A DNA stretch of 64,000 nucleotides, from the NCBI RefSeq assembly GCF_001704115.1, contig NZ_CP016895.1, positions 1,302,001-1,366,000 of the forward strand, in the 5' to 3' direction. This document shows, one piece after another, positions 37,575-48,864 of the stretch (its first letter is position 1; each line of letters begins with the position of its first letter). The notes beneath the pieces are model-generated. The model did no database searches and was not told the origin of the DNA. It saw nothing but the letters and a program-made list of their open reading frames with translations. Source of the DNA: Acinetobacter larvae. GTDB taxonomy: Bacteria; Pseudomonadota; Gammaproteobacteria; Pseudomonadales; Moraxellaceae. The position numbers and the translations under genes are program-made.

Positions 37575-39557
37575 TTAGTCCTTCTTCAAGTGTTTATCAA
37601 GCATTGCAAAATGCTCATTTTCGATACGCTCAACTTCAGCAGCAGGTACGTAGTAATCCACTTTTTTAGTGAACGAACTTGCAATAAAGCTGGCAATCGT
37701 TGCAATGAAGGTTGCAATGACGAGCCACCAGATGTGCCAGATCAAACCGAAACACATAATAGTGATCAAGATTGAAATACCAAAACCAGCAACACGGTTG
37801 GTTGGCATATGTACATCTTCATACTTTTCTGGGCGAACGTAGGCAGTACCTTCTTGCTTCTCGATCCAGAAACGGTCAATACCTTCACCTTTTGGAAGAT
37901 AAGCGAAGTTATAGAACGGTGCAGGAGAAGAGGTTGACCATTCTAAAGTACGGCCACCCCATGGATCGCCGGTATAGTCCATGTTGTCTTTGCGTTGTAA
38001 GAAACCCACAACAACTTGCATAACAAAACATGCAATACCGATGGCGATGAGTACCGCACCGACCAATGCAATGGCTAAGTATGGATCCCAGTCTGGGTTG
38101 TCATAGGTGTTTAGACGACGCGTCATACCCATGAAACCAAGGATATACAGTGGCATGAATGCGAAGTAGAAACCAATGAACCAGAACCAGAACGCTGCTT
38201 TACCCCATGCTTCGTTGAGTTTCCAACCAAACATTTTGGGCCAGTAGTAAATCAAACCAGCGAAAACAGCAAACACCACACCACCAATGATGACGTTATG
38301 GAAGTGAGCGATCAAGAATAATGAGTTGTGAACCAAGAAGTCAGCGGGTGGCACAGCCATCAGTACGCCTGTCATACCACCAATACCAAAGGTCACCAGG
38401 AAGCCCAGTGTCCAAAGCATCGGGGAGGTGTAGCTGATACGACCTTTGTACATGGTAAATAACCATGAGAAGATTTTCACACCCGTTGGGATTGCGATGA
38501 CCATCGTCATTAAGCCGAAGAAGGCGTTAACGTTGGCACCAGCACCCATGGTAAAGAAGTGATGCACCCATACTACGAAAGACAACACAGTAATGGCAAC
38601 GGTTGCATAAACCATTGATTTATAGCCAAACAGTGCTTTGCGGCTGAATGTTGCTGTGATTTCTGAGTATAGACCAAATGCTGGTAATACCAAGATATAA
38701 ACTTCAGGGTGACCCCAAGTCCAAATCAAGTTCACATACAGCATTGGACTACCGCCAAGCTCATTGGTGAAGAAGTGGAAATCGAAGTAACGGTCTAAAG
38801 TTAACATCGCAATAGTAGCTGTTAACACAGGGAATGCTGCAATGATTAACACGACAGTACAAAGTACAGTCCAAGTGAAAATCGGCATATCCATCAATTT
38901 CATGCCAGGAGTACGCATCTTGATGATGGTCACGAAGAAGTTAACACCTGTCAGCAAGGTCCCTAAACCGGAAGCCTGTACCGACCAGATATAGTAGTCA
39001 ACCCCGACGCCTGGTGAATATTGAATACCAGAAAGCGGTGGATAAGCCATCCAACCTGTTGCTGCAAATTCACCCAATGCCAAAGACAGCATCACTAAAC
39101 CAGCAGAACCTGCAAACAACCAAAAACTTAAAGAGTTAAGTAAAGGGAAGGCAACGTCACGTGCACCAATTTGTAGTGGCACAACAATGTTCATCATACC
39201 GACAACGAGACCCATGGCCACGAAGAAGATCATGATGACGCCATGCGCGGTAAAAATTTGGTCATAGTGTTCTGGGTGTAAATAACCTTCACCGCCACCT
39301 TTGGCAAGGAACAATTGAAGGCGCATCATGATGGCATCAGCAAAACCACGCAACAGCATGATCAGTGATACGAAGATATACATGATACCAATTTTTTTAT
39401 GGTCTACAGAGGTAAACCATTCATTCCACAAGTAGCCCCACTTTTTAAAGTAGGTGACACCTGCGAATACTGCAATGGCACCAAGTACCATAAACAAGAT
39501 GGTTACCTGCACGATCGGATCGTGCGGTATCGCATCCCAACCTAGCTTTCCAAACAT
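37575..39557 (-). CDS. cyoB: Cytochrome bo3 oxidase subunit I
   Basis: The catalytic subunit: it binds haem b, haem o3 and CuB, oxidises ubiquinol and pumps protons. The protein has 660 residues. Marks are the histidine in [12 protein letters not shown], the CuB histidine and cross-linked tyrosine in [12 protein letters not shown], the double histidine in [10 protein letters not shown], and the haem pair in [12 protein letters not shown]. Confidence 0.98.
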   Translation of the reverse strand: MFGKLGWDAIPHDPIVQVTILFMVLGAIAVFAGVTYFKKWGYLWNEWFTSVDHKKIGIMYIFVSLIMLLRGFADAIMMRLQLFLAKGGGEGYLHPEHYDQIFTAHGVIMIFFVAMGLVVGMMNIVVPLQIGARDVAFPLLNSLSFWLFAGSAGLVMLSLALGEFAATGWMAYPPLSGIQYSPGVGVDYYIWSVQASGLGTLLTGVNFFVTIIKMRTPGMKLMDMPIFTWTVLCTVVLIIAAFPVLTATIAMLTLDRYFDFHFFTNELGGSPMLYVNLIWTWGHPEVYILVLPAFGLYSEITATFSRKALFGYKSMVYATVAITVLSFVVWVHHFFTMGAGANVNAFFGLMTMVIAIPTGVKIFSWLFTMYKGRISYTSPMLWTLGFLVTFGIGGMTGVLMAVPPADFLVHNSLFLIAHFHNVIIGGVVFAVFAGLIYYWPKMFGWKLNEAWGKAAFWFWFIGFYFAFMPLYILGFMGMTRRLNTYDNPDWDPYLAIALVGAVLIAIGIACFVMQVVVGFLQRKDNMDYTGDPWGGRTLEWSTSSPAPFYNFAYLPKGEGIDRFWIEKQEGTAYVRPEKYEDVHMPTNRVAGFGISILITIMCFGLIWHIWWLVIATFIATIASFIASSFTKKVDYYVPAAEVERIENEHFAMLDKHLKKD

Positions 39558-39560
39558 GTC

Positions 39561-40613
39561 TTATTCCTCTACAGAAGCAGTCGCATGTTTAACATCTTCA
39601 TGAGTCGCAGCTACATCATGGTCTGCACCATGGTAATTACTCATGTATTTGTTAATCACTGATTCGAACAATTTAGGTTCAACTGAAGAATAATAAGTCA
39701 CAGGATGTGGCTTAGTTGGATAAGTTCCTTCAGCTGCAATCTTCGCTGCATGCTCATGTTGAGCTTCAGTAGATGCGTGGATTTTTGCCGATTCAATTTG
39801 TTGTTTTGAATGGATACCATCACGCAATGATGCAAATTCAGTTTGATCTAAAAGACCTTTCTGAATAGCTGCTGAATTAACAGAAGTACCGTTGTTCGCT
39901 TTAATCGCTGCAACCCAGTCTTTAAATTCAGTTTCAGTTACGCTGTACGCTTTGAAACGCATTTGCGAGAAACCATAACCGCTATAGTTTGATGAGAAAC
40001 CGCGGAATTCACCTGTATTGTCTGCAAGCAAATTAAGATGGGTCTGCATGCCCGCCATAGCGTAAATTTGACCAGCCAACTGTGGAATGAAGAACGAGTT
40101 CATCGTGAAGTTAGAGGTTAAACGTAAGCTAACAGGAGTTTTCTCTGGGAAGCGCATTTCATTTACTGTGGCAATTTCTTGATCTGGATAGATGAATATC
40201 CATTTATATGCTTCAGCAATGACTTGAATATTAACTGGCGCTTGATTGGTTGCAGACTCTACAGGACGATATGGATCATATCGATGTGAGCCCCACACAG
40301 TTAAGGCAGCTAAAATAGCGATAATGATGATTGGTACGCCCCAAACAACAACTTCAATTTTTGTTGAATGTGCCCAAGTCGGTTTATAGTCTGCAGCTTT
40401 ATTTGACGCGCGATATTTCCAGCCAAATCCAATGGCCATGAGAATCGATGGAATCACCACCAATAACATGAGACCGATCGCTGTGAGCATAAGGTTACTT
40501 TGACCTTGCGCTACAGGACCTTTGGAATTGAGTAGAACGATATCACCACCACACCCGGTTAAGAGTACGGCAAGCGTTGATAAAGACAATACAGACAAAA
40601 TTGTTTGTCTCAT
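39561..40613 (-). CDS. cyoA: Cytochrome bo3 oxidase subunit II
   Basis: A 350-residue lipoprotein subunit. The signal ends in LAVLLTGC, two membrane helices follow (about 40-60 and 85-105), then a periplasmic cupredoxin fold without the CuA cysteines, as in quinol oxidases (FTMNSFFIPQLAGQIYAMAG). The tail is histidine- and alanine-rich. GAGG lies 8 bases before the ATG; a 47-residue extension upstream is not plausible ahead of the lipoprotein signal. It opens the operon. Confidence 0.96.
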   Translation of the reverse strand: MRQTILSVLSLSTLAVLLTGCGGDIVLLNSKGPVAQGQSNLMLTAIGLMLLVVIPSILMAIGFGWKYRASNKAADYKPTWAHSTKIEVVVWGVPIIIIAILAALTVWGSHRYDPYRPVESATNQAPVNIQVIAEAYKWIFIYPDQEIATVNEMRFPEKTPVSLRLTSNFTMNSFFIPQLAGQIYAMAGMQTHLNLLADNTGEFRGFSSNYSGYGFSQMRFKAYSVTETEFKDWVAAIKANNGTSVNSAAIQKGLLDQTEFASLRDGIHSKQQIESAKIHASTEAQHEHAAKIAAEGTYPTKPHPVTYYSSVEPKLFESVINKYMSNYHGADHDVAATHEDVKHATASVEE

Positions 40614-40865
40614 TTTACAACCTCGGTGAAGAGTCCCATTCCCTAAAATATATGGGATAGCGATTGTAGTGTCGGTGCTTTTACAGCTATAAATAAAAAT
40701 TAAACTGCAAAAAATGGACACAGCTACGTTGTAAGGCATTATGCCTGATATCATTCAACTTAGCTATATGTAATGGCTGTTTATATATTTGTAATAAAAC
40801 CAATTTTTTCGCTCGGGATTACTTTTTTTTGCTTTTTATTTATTTTTAAATCAACTAAATATAGT

Positions 40866-40886
40866 AAAAAAGGGTGCGATGCACCC
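40866..40886 (-). terminator. Terminator after the RDD gene
   Basis: GGGTGC and GCACCC pair around GAT, and the minus-strand exit is TTTTTTA. Confidence 0.8.
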
Positions 40887-40905
40887 CTAAATTTTAACGC
40901 CTGAT

Positions 40906-41691
40906 TTACTGTTTTATGACCTTGGTTTTTGCCAATTTATCGTGCAATGTTTGCTTCTTTTCAGTAAAGATAAACAATGAGTCTATGATAAAGACAAAAG
41001 GCGTGAGGATATAACTTAAGATCATAAAGACCACACTACGCAATAAGAAAATACGGGTCAGATTGACAGGCCCACCACTCTGAGCATCTACAATTTTAAT
41101 CTTTAAGGCTTTTTTTCCGATTGATTGCCCTGATTTGGCTAAAAGGAACGCTTGGATCAGTAGCATAATAATGATGTATGCAAACATGGCAAACCAAGCT
41201 TGTTCAGGGAAGAGGCTATAAACACTCTGACGAAATTCTGTCGCTTGAACTGCCGTTGTGATATGAGGAATCTGCTCTTGTAATTTTTCAAGTTGTTGGG
41301 CTTGTTCTGCATTTAAGAAGAAAGCCGGTAGAGAAAAAGCTGGTATCCATAACAAAAGGTCAATCAGTTTGGCAGCGAAACGTGCGCCAACGGATGCCAG
41401 TACTTGTGCTTTACTTTGTTGTGTTACTGCACTGCCAAGCTGCTGGTTATTTGTTGCTGTCGTAGACGAATGAGTCTGTGTTGTTTTGCTCGGTGGAGCG
41501 ACCAAAAATTCGGGTGCTGGTTGATACACAAGTTTGCCTTGCGTTAATTCACCTAAAGCTTTCCATTCCTTCATACCCTGATGCCAAGCCAAATCTGTCA
41601 ATAAGATCTGTTGATTCGCGAGCATTTGATTGATTTGTTCGAGGCTATATGGACCAGCTTGTTGATTATTGCGTGCCAAGTAAATTTGCAT
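40906..41691 (-). CDS. GYF_2 and RDD domain membrane protein
   Basis: A 261-residue protein. Residues 1-55 form a GYF_2-type domain (GPYSLEQINQMLANQQI and WHQGMKEWKALGEL). A proline/threonine linker follows, then an RDD membrane domain (about 105-260) with ARFAAKLIDLLLW carrying the conserved R and D, GQSIGKKALKIKIVD, and four helices. RDD proteins have been linked to transport and sodium handling; the role here is unknown. The start at 41691 was chosen because upstream in-frame codons run through the ppsA terminator. Confidence 0.85.
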   Translation of the reverse strand: MQIYLARNNQQAGPYSLEQINQMLANQQILLTDLAWHQGMKEWKALGELTQGKLVYQPAPEFLVAPPSKTTQTHSSTTATNNQQLGSAVTQQSKAQVLASVGARFAAKLIDLLLWIPAFSLPAFFLNAEQAQQLEKLQEQIPHITTAVQATEFRQSVYSLFPEQAWFAMFAYIIIMLLIQAFLLAKSGQSIGKKALKIKIVDAQSGGPVNLTRIFLLRSVVFMILSYILTPFVFIIDSLFIFTEKKQTLHDKLAKTKVIKQ

Positions 41692-41714
41692 AAAACTAAA
41701 ATCTCGAATATTGA

Positions 41715-41741
41715 AATAAAAAGACCCCATTCCTGGGGTCT
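41715..41741 (-). terminator. Terminator after ppsA
   Basis: AGACCCC and GGGGTCT pair around ATTCCT. The minus-strand exit is TTTTTATTT. It lies 17 bp after the ppsA stop. Confidence 0.85.
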
Positions 41742-41757
41742 CTTTTAACATGTTTTG

Positions 41758-44136
41758 TTAAAGTTGTTTAGTCTTTTCTTCAGCTAAGAAGAACCAAGTA
41801 TCTAAAACAGAGTCTGGATTCAGAGAAACAGATTCAATACCTTGTTCCATTAACCAACGAGCAAGATCTGGATGGTCAGATGGTCCTTGACCACAAATAC
41901 CAACATATTTACCCGCTTTACGACATGCATGAATTGCCATAGAGAGCAAGGCTTTTACTGCTGCATCACGCTCATCAAATAGATGAGAAACAATGCCAGA
42001 GTCACGGTCTAAGCCAAGGGTTAATTGGGTTAAGTCGTTTGAACCGATAGAGAAACCATCGAAGTGTTCAAGGAATTGTTCAGCCAATAATGCATTGGTT
42101 GGCAATTCACACATCATGATCACTTTTAGACCATTTTCACCGCGTTTCAGACCATTTAAGCCTAATAGTTCGATGACACGTTTGGCTTCAGCAACGGTAC
42201 GTACAAATGGAATCATGATTTGGATGTTGGTGAGACCCATTTCATCACGTACTTTCTTCAAAGCACGACATTCTAGTTCGAAGCAGTCACGGAAGTTGTC
42301 GGATACATAGCGACTCGCACCACGGAAACCGAGCATTGGGTTTTCTTCTTCTGGCTCGTATAACTTACCGCCAATGAGGTTGGCATATTCGTTTGATTTG
42401 AAATCAGACATACGCACAATGACGGGCTTGTCTGCAAATGCAGCAGCAAGTGTTGAGATACCTTCAACCAATTTCTCAACATAAAATTCGATTGGAGAAG
42501 AGTAACCAGCAGTACGTGCCAATACAGCAGCACGTGTTTCGCGAGGTAAGCTATCGATGTTTAAGAGTGCTTTAGGATGTACACCAATCATACGGTTGAT
42601 GATGAATTCTAGACGCGCAAGACCAATCCCTTCATTTGGAATTTGTGCAAAGTCAAAAGCACGGTCTGGGTTACCGACGTTCATCATAATTTTGAACGGA
42701 AGTTTCGGCATAGATTCAATTGAGTTGCGCTGTACTTCAAAGTCCAAAGCACCTTCATAAATAAAGCCTGTATCACCTTCGGCACAAGAAACAGTAACTT
42801 CCTGACCATCCGTGAGCACTTCAGTGGCATTACCACAGCCAACAATGGCTGGCACACCGAGTTCACGTGCGATGATTGCTGCGTGACAAGTACGACCACC
42901 ACGGTTGGTGACGATGGCAGCAGCACGTTTCATGACTGGTTCCCAATCAGGATCGGTCATATCAGAAACAAGAACATCGCCTGGTTGAACTTTGTCCATT
43001 TCTTTGATAGAAGTGACAATGCGGACTTTACCTGAGCCAATACGTTGCCCGATTGAACGACCTTCACAGATCACGCTGCCTTTTTGTTTCAACAGATAGC
43101 GTTCCATGGTACCAACATTTTCACGGCTTTTAACCGTTTCTGGACGTGCTTGTACGATGTAGATTTGACCATCATCACCGTCTTTTGCCCATTCGATATC
43201 CATTGGCGCTTGGTAGTGTTCTTCAATGATCAAAGCTTGTTTCGCAAGATTTTCAAGCTCTTGGTCATTTAAAGCAAATTGTAGACGATCGGCTTTTTCT
43301 ACATCGACCACAACAACAGATTTACCCGCAACGGCTTCATCACCATAAATCATTTTTTGGTGCTTAGAACCGAGGTTGCGACGTAAAATGGCATGTTTAC
43401 CATTACGGAGCAAAGGCTTAGAAATATAGAATTCGTCAGGGTTGACGGCACCTTGTACCACCATTTCACCCAAACCATAAGATGCGGTAATAAAGACTGC
43501 TTCACGGAAACCCGATTCGGTGTCCAAAGTGAACATCACGCCTGCTGCACCCGTTTCAGAACGAACCATACGTTGTACACCGGCAGAGAGGGCAACAATG
43601 TCATGATCAAAATTTTGGTGCACACGGTAAGCGATAGCGCGGTCATTATATAAAGAAGCAAAGACTTCTTTGATGGCAATCAAAACATTGTCGATGCCAC
43701 GAATATTTAGGAACGTTTCTTGTTGTCCTGCAAAAGATGCGTCTGGTAAATCTTCTGCAGTTGCAGATGAACGTACTGCGACAGCAATGTCAGGATTTCC
43801 TTTTGACAATTCTGCAAATGCAGCACGAACTTCTTTTTCAAGTTCAGCGGTAAGTGGGGTTTCTACAATCCATTGACGAATTTTAGCACCAGTCTCGGCG
43901 AGTGCATTGACGTCGTCTACGTCCAATTGATTTAATTCTGCTTGAATTTTGGTGTTTAAGCCGCTTTGTTCTAGGAACTCACGGTATGCAGAAGCTGTTG
44001 TTGCAAACCCACCCGGAACTGATACACCAGCATTTGATAAATGACTGATCATTTCCCCGAGTGAAGAGTTCTTCCCACCCACGATCTCAACGTCGTGTTT
44101 CCCTAGTTTTTCCAGACCGATTACGCGCGCTTCCAA
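41758..44136 (-). CDS. ppsA: Phosphoenolpyruvate synthase
   Basis: It makes PEP from pyruvate and ATP, needed for growth on acids such as the end products of the catechol pathway. The protein has 792 residues: an ATP-grasp domain (about 15-340), the phosphohistidine swivel domain with [14 protein letters not shown], and a TIM barrel with GFRGASRY and the cysteine in [13 protein letters not shown]. It is divergent from its regulator gene ppsR. Confidence 0.97.
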   Translation of the reverse strand: MEARVIGLEKLGKHDVEIVGGKNSSLGEMISHLSNAGVSVPGGFATTASAYREFLEQSGLNTKIQAELNQLDVDDVNALAETGAKIRQWIVETPLTAELEKEVRAAFAELSKGNPDIAVAVRSSATAEDLPDASFAGQQETFLNIRGIDNVLIAIKEVFASLYNDRAIAYRVHQNFDHDIVALSAGVQRMVRSETGAAGVMFTLDTESGFREAVFITASYGLGEMVVQGAVNPDEFYISKPLLRNGKHAILRRNLGSKHQKMIYGDEAVAGKSVVVVDVEKADRLQFALNDQELENLAKQALIIEEHYQAPMDIEWAKDGDDGQIYIVQARPETVKSRENVGTMERYLLKQKGSVICEGRSIGQRIGSGKVRIVTSIKEMDKVQPGDVLVSDMTDPDWEPVMKRAAAIVTNRGGRTCHAAIIARELGVPAIVGCGNATEVLTDGQEVTVSCAEGDTGFIYEGALDFEVQRNSIESMPKLPFKIMMNVGNPDRAFDFAQIPNEGIGLARLEFIINRMIGVHPKALLNIDSLPRETRAAVLARTAGYSSPIEFYVEKLVEGISTLAAAFADKPVIVRMSDFKSNEYANLIGGKLYEPEEENPMLGFRGASRYVSDNFRDCFELECRALKKVRDEMGLTNIQIMIPFVRTVAEAKRVIELLGLNGLKRGENGLKVIMMCELPTNALLAEQFLEHFDGFSIGSNDLTQLTLGLDRDSGIVSHLFDERDAAVKALLSMAIHACRKAGKYVGICGQGPSDHPDLARWLMEQGIESVSLNPDSVLDTWFFLAEEKTKQL

Positions 44137-44290
44137 AGTTGTTACTCCACTTTTGCAGTATTAATCAATATCTTGGCATGAAATTATAACAGAAAACTTA
44201 GTATTTTATGTTTACTAAGCGACAGCCATGTAAGATCAGTTTACTATAAAGACAATATAGTGCTAAGACAAATATTTAAGGAGTATTTTA

Positions 44291-45127
44291 ATGCCAGAAA
44301 GTAAACAAATAAAGCGTAGTGTGTTTTTTATCTCTGATGGCACTGCAATTACTGCTGAAACATTGGGTCATTCGCTCTTAGCACAGTTTCCGAATGTAGA
44401 TTTCGACATCCATATTATCCCGTATATTACCACAGAAGAAGCTGCGATGACGGTGGTTGCCGACATAAATCGTTGTGCAGATAAAGATGGGCAAATGCCA
44501 TTGGTATTTGATACTTTGGTTGATCCATATGTGCGCGATATTATTAATACTGCACATGCTGTCAATTTAGATGTTTTTGAAGGGCTTATTTCTAAACTTT
44601 CCGATGTACTGGGCACGCAACCAACCACCTTAGTTGGGCAAACCCATGCAGTCACTGATTCCGAATATTATAAAGCGCGGATTGATGCGGTACATTTTGC
44701 ACTGGATAATGATGATGGTGCTAGAACACGACATTATGATAAGGCCGATATTATTTTAATAGGGGTTTCTCGTTCTGGTAAAACCCCAACATCGATTTAT
44801 TTATCTTTGCAGTTTGGTATTCGCGTGGCAAATTATCCATTAACTGAAGAAGATTTAGACGATAACCGTCTTCCGGCAGTATTGAGACCACATAAAAATA
44901 AATTATTTGGTTTAATGATTGATGCAGAGCGTTTGGTTGCTATTCGTAGTGAACGTAAAGCCAATAGTCGCTATGCTAGTTTTAGTCAATGTCAAATGGA
45001 ACTACGCGCAGTTGAAGGTATTTATATCTCAGAAGGGATTAAATATCTCAATGTTTCTGAAATGTCGATTGAAGAAATTTCTACCCGTATTTTACAGTTG
45101 ACTGGATTAAAACGTCGTATTGGTTAA
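44291..45127 (+). CDS. ppsR: PEP synthase regulatory kinase/pyrophosphorylase
   Basis: A bifunctional enzyme (DUF299) that phosphorylates PpsA with ADP to switch it off and removes the phosphate with inorganic phosphate. The 278-residue protein has FFISDGTAITAETLGHSLL near the start and the P-loop GVSRSGKTPTS near 156-166. AAGGAG lies 10 bases before the ATG. It sits back to back with ppsA across 154 bp. Confidence 0.95.
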   Translation: MPESKQIKRSVFFISDGTAITAETLGHSLLAQFPNVDFDIHIIPYITTEEAAMTVVADINRCADKDGQMPLVFDTLVDPYVRDIINTAHAVNLDVFEGLISKLSDVLGTQPTTLVGQTHAVTDSEYYKARIDAVHFALDNDDGARTRHYDKADIILIGVSRSGKTPTSIYLSLQFGIRVANYPLTEEDLDDNRLPAVLRPHKNKLFGLMIDAERLVAIRSERKANSRYASFSQCQMELRAVEGIYISEGIKYLNVSEMSIEEISTRILQLTGLKRRIG

Positions 45128-45280
45128 AACACTACGCTTTGTTGCCTCATGAGTATAGCGTTTTTACATTTTAACTTTTATATATTATTTATATGATCCA
45201 GCAATACTCATTTGCAACGGGCAGTGTTTGTCATTTAGTGTAAATCTCAAATTTTATGGGCTAAAGATTAAAGTAACGTT

Positions 45281-46096
45281 ATGAAAAATTGGCAATGCGT
45301 ATGCCGCGGTTTTCGTGTGTTATGCAGTTCTAGTGTGTTATGTGGTGTATTATATGGTCATGCACTCTATGCAGAAACAGTAAAAACACTTGAGCAGAAA
45401 ATTATCTCGCAATATTACCAAGACGATTTTCAAGGTGGACGTTTTGAAGCCGATCAATATAATCGACAGATTGCCGATGGCATAAAGAAAATCATATCTC
45501 AGCAACCAAACAGCAGTTTTCGTTATGATTTTAAAGCTCTAAGACAAAAAAATATGCTGCGGCTGTTTTATAGTCCAGATCATAAATTAAAAATTTATAA
45601 TCTGGATACCTCTTCGGGCGGCAGCATGCGCTTTTTTGAAAATATGATCCAATATAAAGTTGCTGACAAAGTACAACAACAAAAACTCGCCAATATCGCG
45701 TTATTACGTCGCGTTGGACAAACGCGGCTCGGCGAACAGGTTGTGTATTTACTGGTCGATAGTGCGATTCACAGCAGTTGTGAAGGTGATAGCACTTTGC
45801 GAGCCTATACTTTAGGTGAGCATGGTTTAACTGAGGCGAAAGTTTTTAAAACCCAACAGCAAACCTTGAGTAAAATCGCTGTGCCATATAACTGTAAGGC
45901 TTTTCGTCCACAAGATTCATTTTATCAAGATTATTCTAAAATTTATCAAGAGATGATTCGTTTTTCTGCCGATACACAGTTTATTGATATCCGAATACTA
46001 GATAAAAACTTGGTTCCGCAAGATCAATATTTCCGTTATCAAAAACAGGGCGATATTTTTCAATATCGTGGTATTGTACCGAGCACAACCCGATAA
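45281..46096 (+). CDS. Exported protein of unknown function
   Basis: A 271-residue protein with a signal peptide of about 30 residues ending HALYA. The mature part is soluble, with one cysteine pair (HSSCEGD and YNCKAF) likely to form a disulfide. No family is recognised. Position between ppsR and the azl genes gives no hint of function. Confidence 0.7.
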   Translation: MKNWQCVCRGFRVLCSSSVLCGVLYGHALYAETVKTLEQKIISQYYQDDFQGGRFEADQYNRQIADGIKKIISQQPNSSFRYDFKALRQKNMLRLFYSPDHKLKIYNLDTSSGGSMRFFENMIQYKVADKVQQQKLANIALLRRVGQTRLGEQVVYLLVDSAIHSSCEGDSTLRAYTLGEHGLTEAKVFKTQQQTLSKIAVPYNCKAFRPQDSFYQDYSKIYQEMIRFSADTQFIDIRILDKNLVPQDQYFRYQKQGDIFQYRGIVPSTTR

Positions 46097-46097
46097 G

Positions 46098-46442
46098 TTA
46101 AAACCACGGCAAATAAGTATAGACCAAACCATAACTGAGTGCCGCGGTGAGGGTAGAAAATACAATTTTCTTCGATTTAAAATACAAGGCACTCAGTACT
46201 ATAAAACCAATAATTGTCGCTACGGTTTTATGCGGGTTTTCAATAATCGGTGGTAAGGCTGCTACAACCAACATGGCACTAATGGCGGCAATGCCGATAC
46301 TACCGAGGGCAACCTTAATCCAGATAGCACCGCGTTTATTTTGGCGCTGTTGCGTTTTCTCGATGACATAAAGCGGACCAAAACGTGATAAAAAATTGGC
46401 GATCCCGACTATAATCCCAATTAAAATAATTTGTAAACTCAT
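46098..46442 (-). CDS. azlD: AzlD-family branched-chain amino acid exporter subunit
   Basis: A 114-residue membrane protein with about four helices, the small partner of AzlC. It has ANFLSRFGPLYVIE near the start and WIKVALGSIGIAAISAMLVV. Its ATG overlaps the azlC stop (ATGA). Confidence 0.85.
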   Translation of the reverse strand: MSLQIILIGIIVGIANFLSRFGPLYVIEKTQQRQNKRGAIWIKVALGSIGIAAISAMLVVAALPPIIENPHKTVATIIGFIVLSALYFKSKKIVFSTLTAALSYGLVYTYLPWF

Positions 46443-47194
46443 GCGTGGTCACTCTCTATATCTTTTTGCTTGAGTACATAGTGTTTAAATAAACCTGCCA
46501 AAATACCCGACAATATACCCAAGAAAATCGCCGCAGATAAACTAATGCTATAACAAGCAACAGTTGCAACACTGAGCGCAGTCATCACCACTAAGAAGTG
46601 TTTCTTTTCAAAAGCGGCCAATAAAAAACTTAAGAACAAGGCAGGTAAAAGAAAGTCTAAAGCGGCTTGGATAAAATCGGGTAGGCGTGAAACTTGGTCA
46701 GCAAATAATGCGCCAAAGAGTGAGCCCATACTCCATGACAGCCAGCTGCTTAAGCTTAAGCCCATCATCCATTGTTCTGACCATTGCTGACGACGCTGAG
46801 AAAGCTGGATCATGCCACTGGCAAAAACTTCATCGGTTAAACCCCAAGCCCAAATTGCTGTTTTTTTCAGTTGCAATTTGTTTGGAATCAGCTGGTGTAA
46901 AGCTGGACCATAGAGTAAATGCCGAATATCCAAAGCGATAACAGTAATTGCTGTCATCCAAATTGAGGTGCCACTGCCCAATAAGGCCACCACCAGAAAC
47001 TGGCTAGCACCAGCATACATGGTGCAAGATAAAAAGAGAGCCTCCCATGCACTAAAGCCAAACTGTGTTGCTGAGACGCCAAAGGCAAAAGAAACGGGAA
47101 GATAGGTAAAAATAATCACCTGACTGTCTTTAACCCCTTGCCAGAAATTGGCAGGTGTTATGGGATGTGTTACGTGCTGCTGTGATTCAGACAC
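46439..47194 (-). CDS. azlC: AzlC-family branched-chain amino acid exporter
   Basis: A 251-residue membrane protein of the AzlC/LIV-E family, which exports branched-chain amino acids. Marks are LPVSFAFGVSATQFGFSAWE, TMYAGASQFLVVALL and ALDIRHLLYGPAL. It works with the overlapping azlD. No Lrp-type gene adjoins it here. Confidence 0.9.
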   Translation of the reverse strand: MSESQQHVTHPITPANFWQGVKDSQVIIFTYLPVSFAFGVSATQFGFSAWEALFLSCTMYAGASQFLVVALLGSGTSIWMTAITVIALDIRHLLYGPALHQLIPNKLQLKKTAIWAWGLTDEVFASGMIQLSQRRQQWSEQWMMGLSLSSWLSWSMGSLFGALFADQVSRLPDFIQAALDFLLPALFLSFLLAAFEKKHFLVVMTALSVATVACYSISLSAAIFLGILSGILAGLFKHYVLKQKDIESDHA

Positions 47195-47319
47195 AAGTCA
47201 CCTGATGATTCAACAGAAAAAGCAATCAAGTCGCTGATGATTGCGGATGAGGAAGAGCCCGAAAGGGGCGGATTTTAGTTGAGAATTATAACTGAATTGA
47301 ATAGCATAGTGCATCATTG

Positions 47320-47808
47320 ATGTCTAAGATGCGGTTGATTATGTTTATGCAAACATTGGCAAAGTTGAGTCTGGGATTGGGATGTGTACTGTTGCTACTT
47401 ACAGGCTGTACACCAGATCAACAAGAACCAGCCAATAAAGTTGAGATTAAAGCTGCACCCAAACTGACAAATGACGCCACCAGCTATGCGCATGCTGCAT
47501 GGGAATTAATGAATCATCTTGACCCTATTGTTTATGCAGGGCAGACAGAAGAGATTGTCCAACAAGTTCGTCCTGAGTTACGTAAACTCAGTACAGATTG
47601 GCGTATTCATGTAAAAATGACTGATTCTGTGACTGAAGGGAAATACGCGCTGTGCCGCAAAGCTTTAACCAGTCTAGATGTATGGGCACGTAATGTGATT
47701 GAACAAGACTCGCAACAGCCAAACAAGCAAAGCGATTATGAACGAGATAAAAAGCAATGCCAACAAGCCTTAGCCGTACCCGAGCTGGGGAATACCTCAC
47801 CGACTTAA
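47320..47808 (+). CDS. Putative small lipoprotein
   Basis: A protein of about 162 residues with a lipoprotein signal ending LLLLTGC. The mature part has YAHAAWELMNHLDPIVYAGQ and two cysteines further on (ALCRKAL and KQCQQAL). No family is recognised. Several ATG codons (47320, 47329, 47341, 47347) could start it and no clear ribosome site decides. Confidence 0.6.
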   Translation: MSKMRLIMFMQTLAKLSLGLGCVLLLLTGCTPDQQEPANKVEIKAAPKLTNDATSYAHAAWELMNHLDPIVYAGQTEEIVQQVRPELRKLSTDWRIHVKMTDSVTEGKYALCRKALTSLDVWARNVIEQDSQQPNKQSDYERDKKQCQQALAVPELGNTSPT

Positions 47809-47964
47809 TATCGTTTTAGGATTGACTTTGCAGTATCTCTCATCGTAGAGATCATGCTGTATGTGCTTGGCCTGACAGGTCTTGGCTACTGATCTGGGAC
47901 GCTGCGCAGTGGTATTATCTCTGTTATCGATATTGCTATCCTGTATCATTCCACAACTTAAAGC

Positions 47965-48339
47965 TTAGGGATGTGGCTTTGTGCTGTGCGCTATGGGCAA
48001 TCGGGATATTGTGCTGTGTCGATTGTCAGTGGTATGGTCTTGCGGTGGTTCATTTGATATCTGCTGCGTCGTAATAACATCGCGATGTTGCCGTTGGGCG
48101 AAAATAGTCGGGTTGTTGCTATTGAGGCGGTTTGTGGGTGAGGGATAAACGCCTTTGTTTACTGATCGTGCTGTAGGGTGTTGTGGGGTGGCTTGTACGC
48201 AAGCGCCTATTTTTCCAGCTTTACTGGGAATATTTAAGTAGGTCAGCCCTTGTGGGCAAGTGGCATGACTCCAGTGCAAGGTGCTTAGCATAACAAGTAC
48301 GCCGCTATAAACCAGCACTATAACGAGATGTGTATTCAT
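47965..48339 (-). CDS. Possible small exported protein
   Basis: A 124-residue frame with a hydrophobic start (about 5-22) and HATCPQGLTYLN after it, then a polar tail rich in N, Q, T and P without predicted fold. A plausible secreted protein, but the tail may be non-coding in origin. No family is recognised. Confidence 0.35.
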   Translation of the reverse strand: MNTHLVIVLVYSGVLVMLSTLHWSHATCPQGLTYLNIPSKAGKIGACVQATPQHPTARSVNKGVYPSPTNRLNSNNPTIFAQRQHRDVITTQQISNEPPQDHTTDNRHSTISRLPIAHSTKPHP

Positions 48340-48437
48340 TGATCGCCAACTCTTTTAAAATTTGCTTTTGAAATTTAAGTTTTTGATTTGGAACGCTTTC
48401 AATTCAGTCTATTAATTTTTATAGTTCAAGCTATACG

Positions 48438-48504
48438 ATTAAAGCCATACAATTAAAGCCATACAATTAAAGCCATACAATTAAAGTCATGCGGTTAAAG
48501 CCAG
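48438..48504 (+). repeat. Tandem repeat of a 14-bp unit
   Basis: The unit ATTAAAGCCATACA is present three times exactly, then decays (ATTAAAGTCATGCG, GTTAAAGCCAG). Its period is not a multiple of three. Confidence 0.9.
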
Positions 48505-48734
48505 ATGCTAGGCAAAGTATCATCAGGACTGCGCAATCAGCAGCATCATTCAAATCTAAAGCTTATGGTTGTAATTGCCCAGCTGGCTTTTGTTGTGTTC
48601 ACTTAGCTAAATATGCAGTTGTGTGCATGTATGATCTCATGACTGAGGCTAAGATTAAGACTAAGGTTAAGATATTGTTGTGCTTTATTTTTAGATGAAT
48701 TCTTAGATGAATGGTTAGATGATTTTGTCTGTGT

Positions 48735-48764
48735 AAAAAATTGACCGCTACATTGAGCGGTCAA
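48735..48764 (-). terminator. Terminator after ychF
   Basis: TTGACCGCT and AGCGGTCAA pair around ACATTG. The minus-strand exit is TTTTTTACAC. Confidence 0.85.
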
Positions 48765-48864
48765 TTGGATGGACAAAGGTTTATGTGCTGACAGTATAGT
48801 GATCAATCAGGCGACATAAGCTTTGCTTCTAGAGCTTAACCCTAAAACATTCGCGCTTAAAACC

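Larger units (their letters stand above)
48340..48864. other. Gap with tandem repeats and the ychF terminator
   Basis: It contains the 14-bp tandem repeat at 48438-48504, a GATTAAGACTAAGGTTAAG-like microrepeat near 48650, and the ychF terminator. No gene is supported. Confidence 0.6.

Noticed and set aside
45128..45175. Possible terminator after ppsR
   Set aside because: ACGCT/AGCGT pair only over 5 bp across a long loop; too weak to call.
48489..48698. Plus-strand 69-codon frame
   Set aside because: It begins in the 14-bp tandem repeat and includes simple-sequence DNA; no protein pattern.
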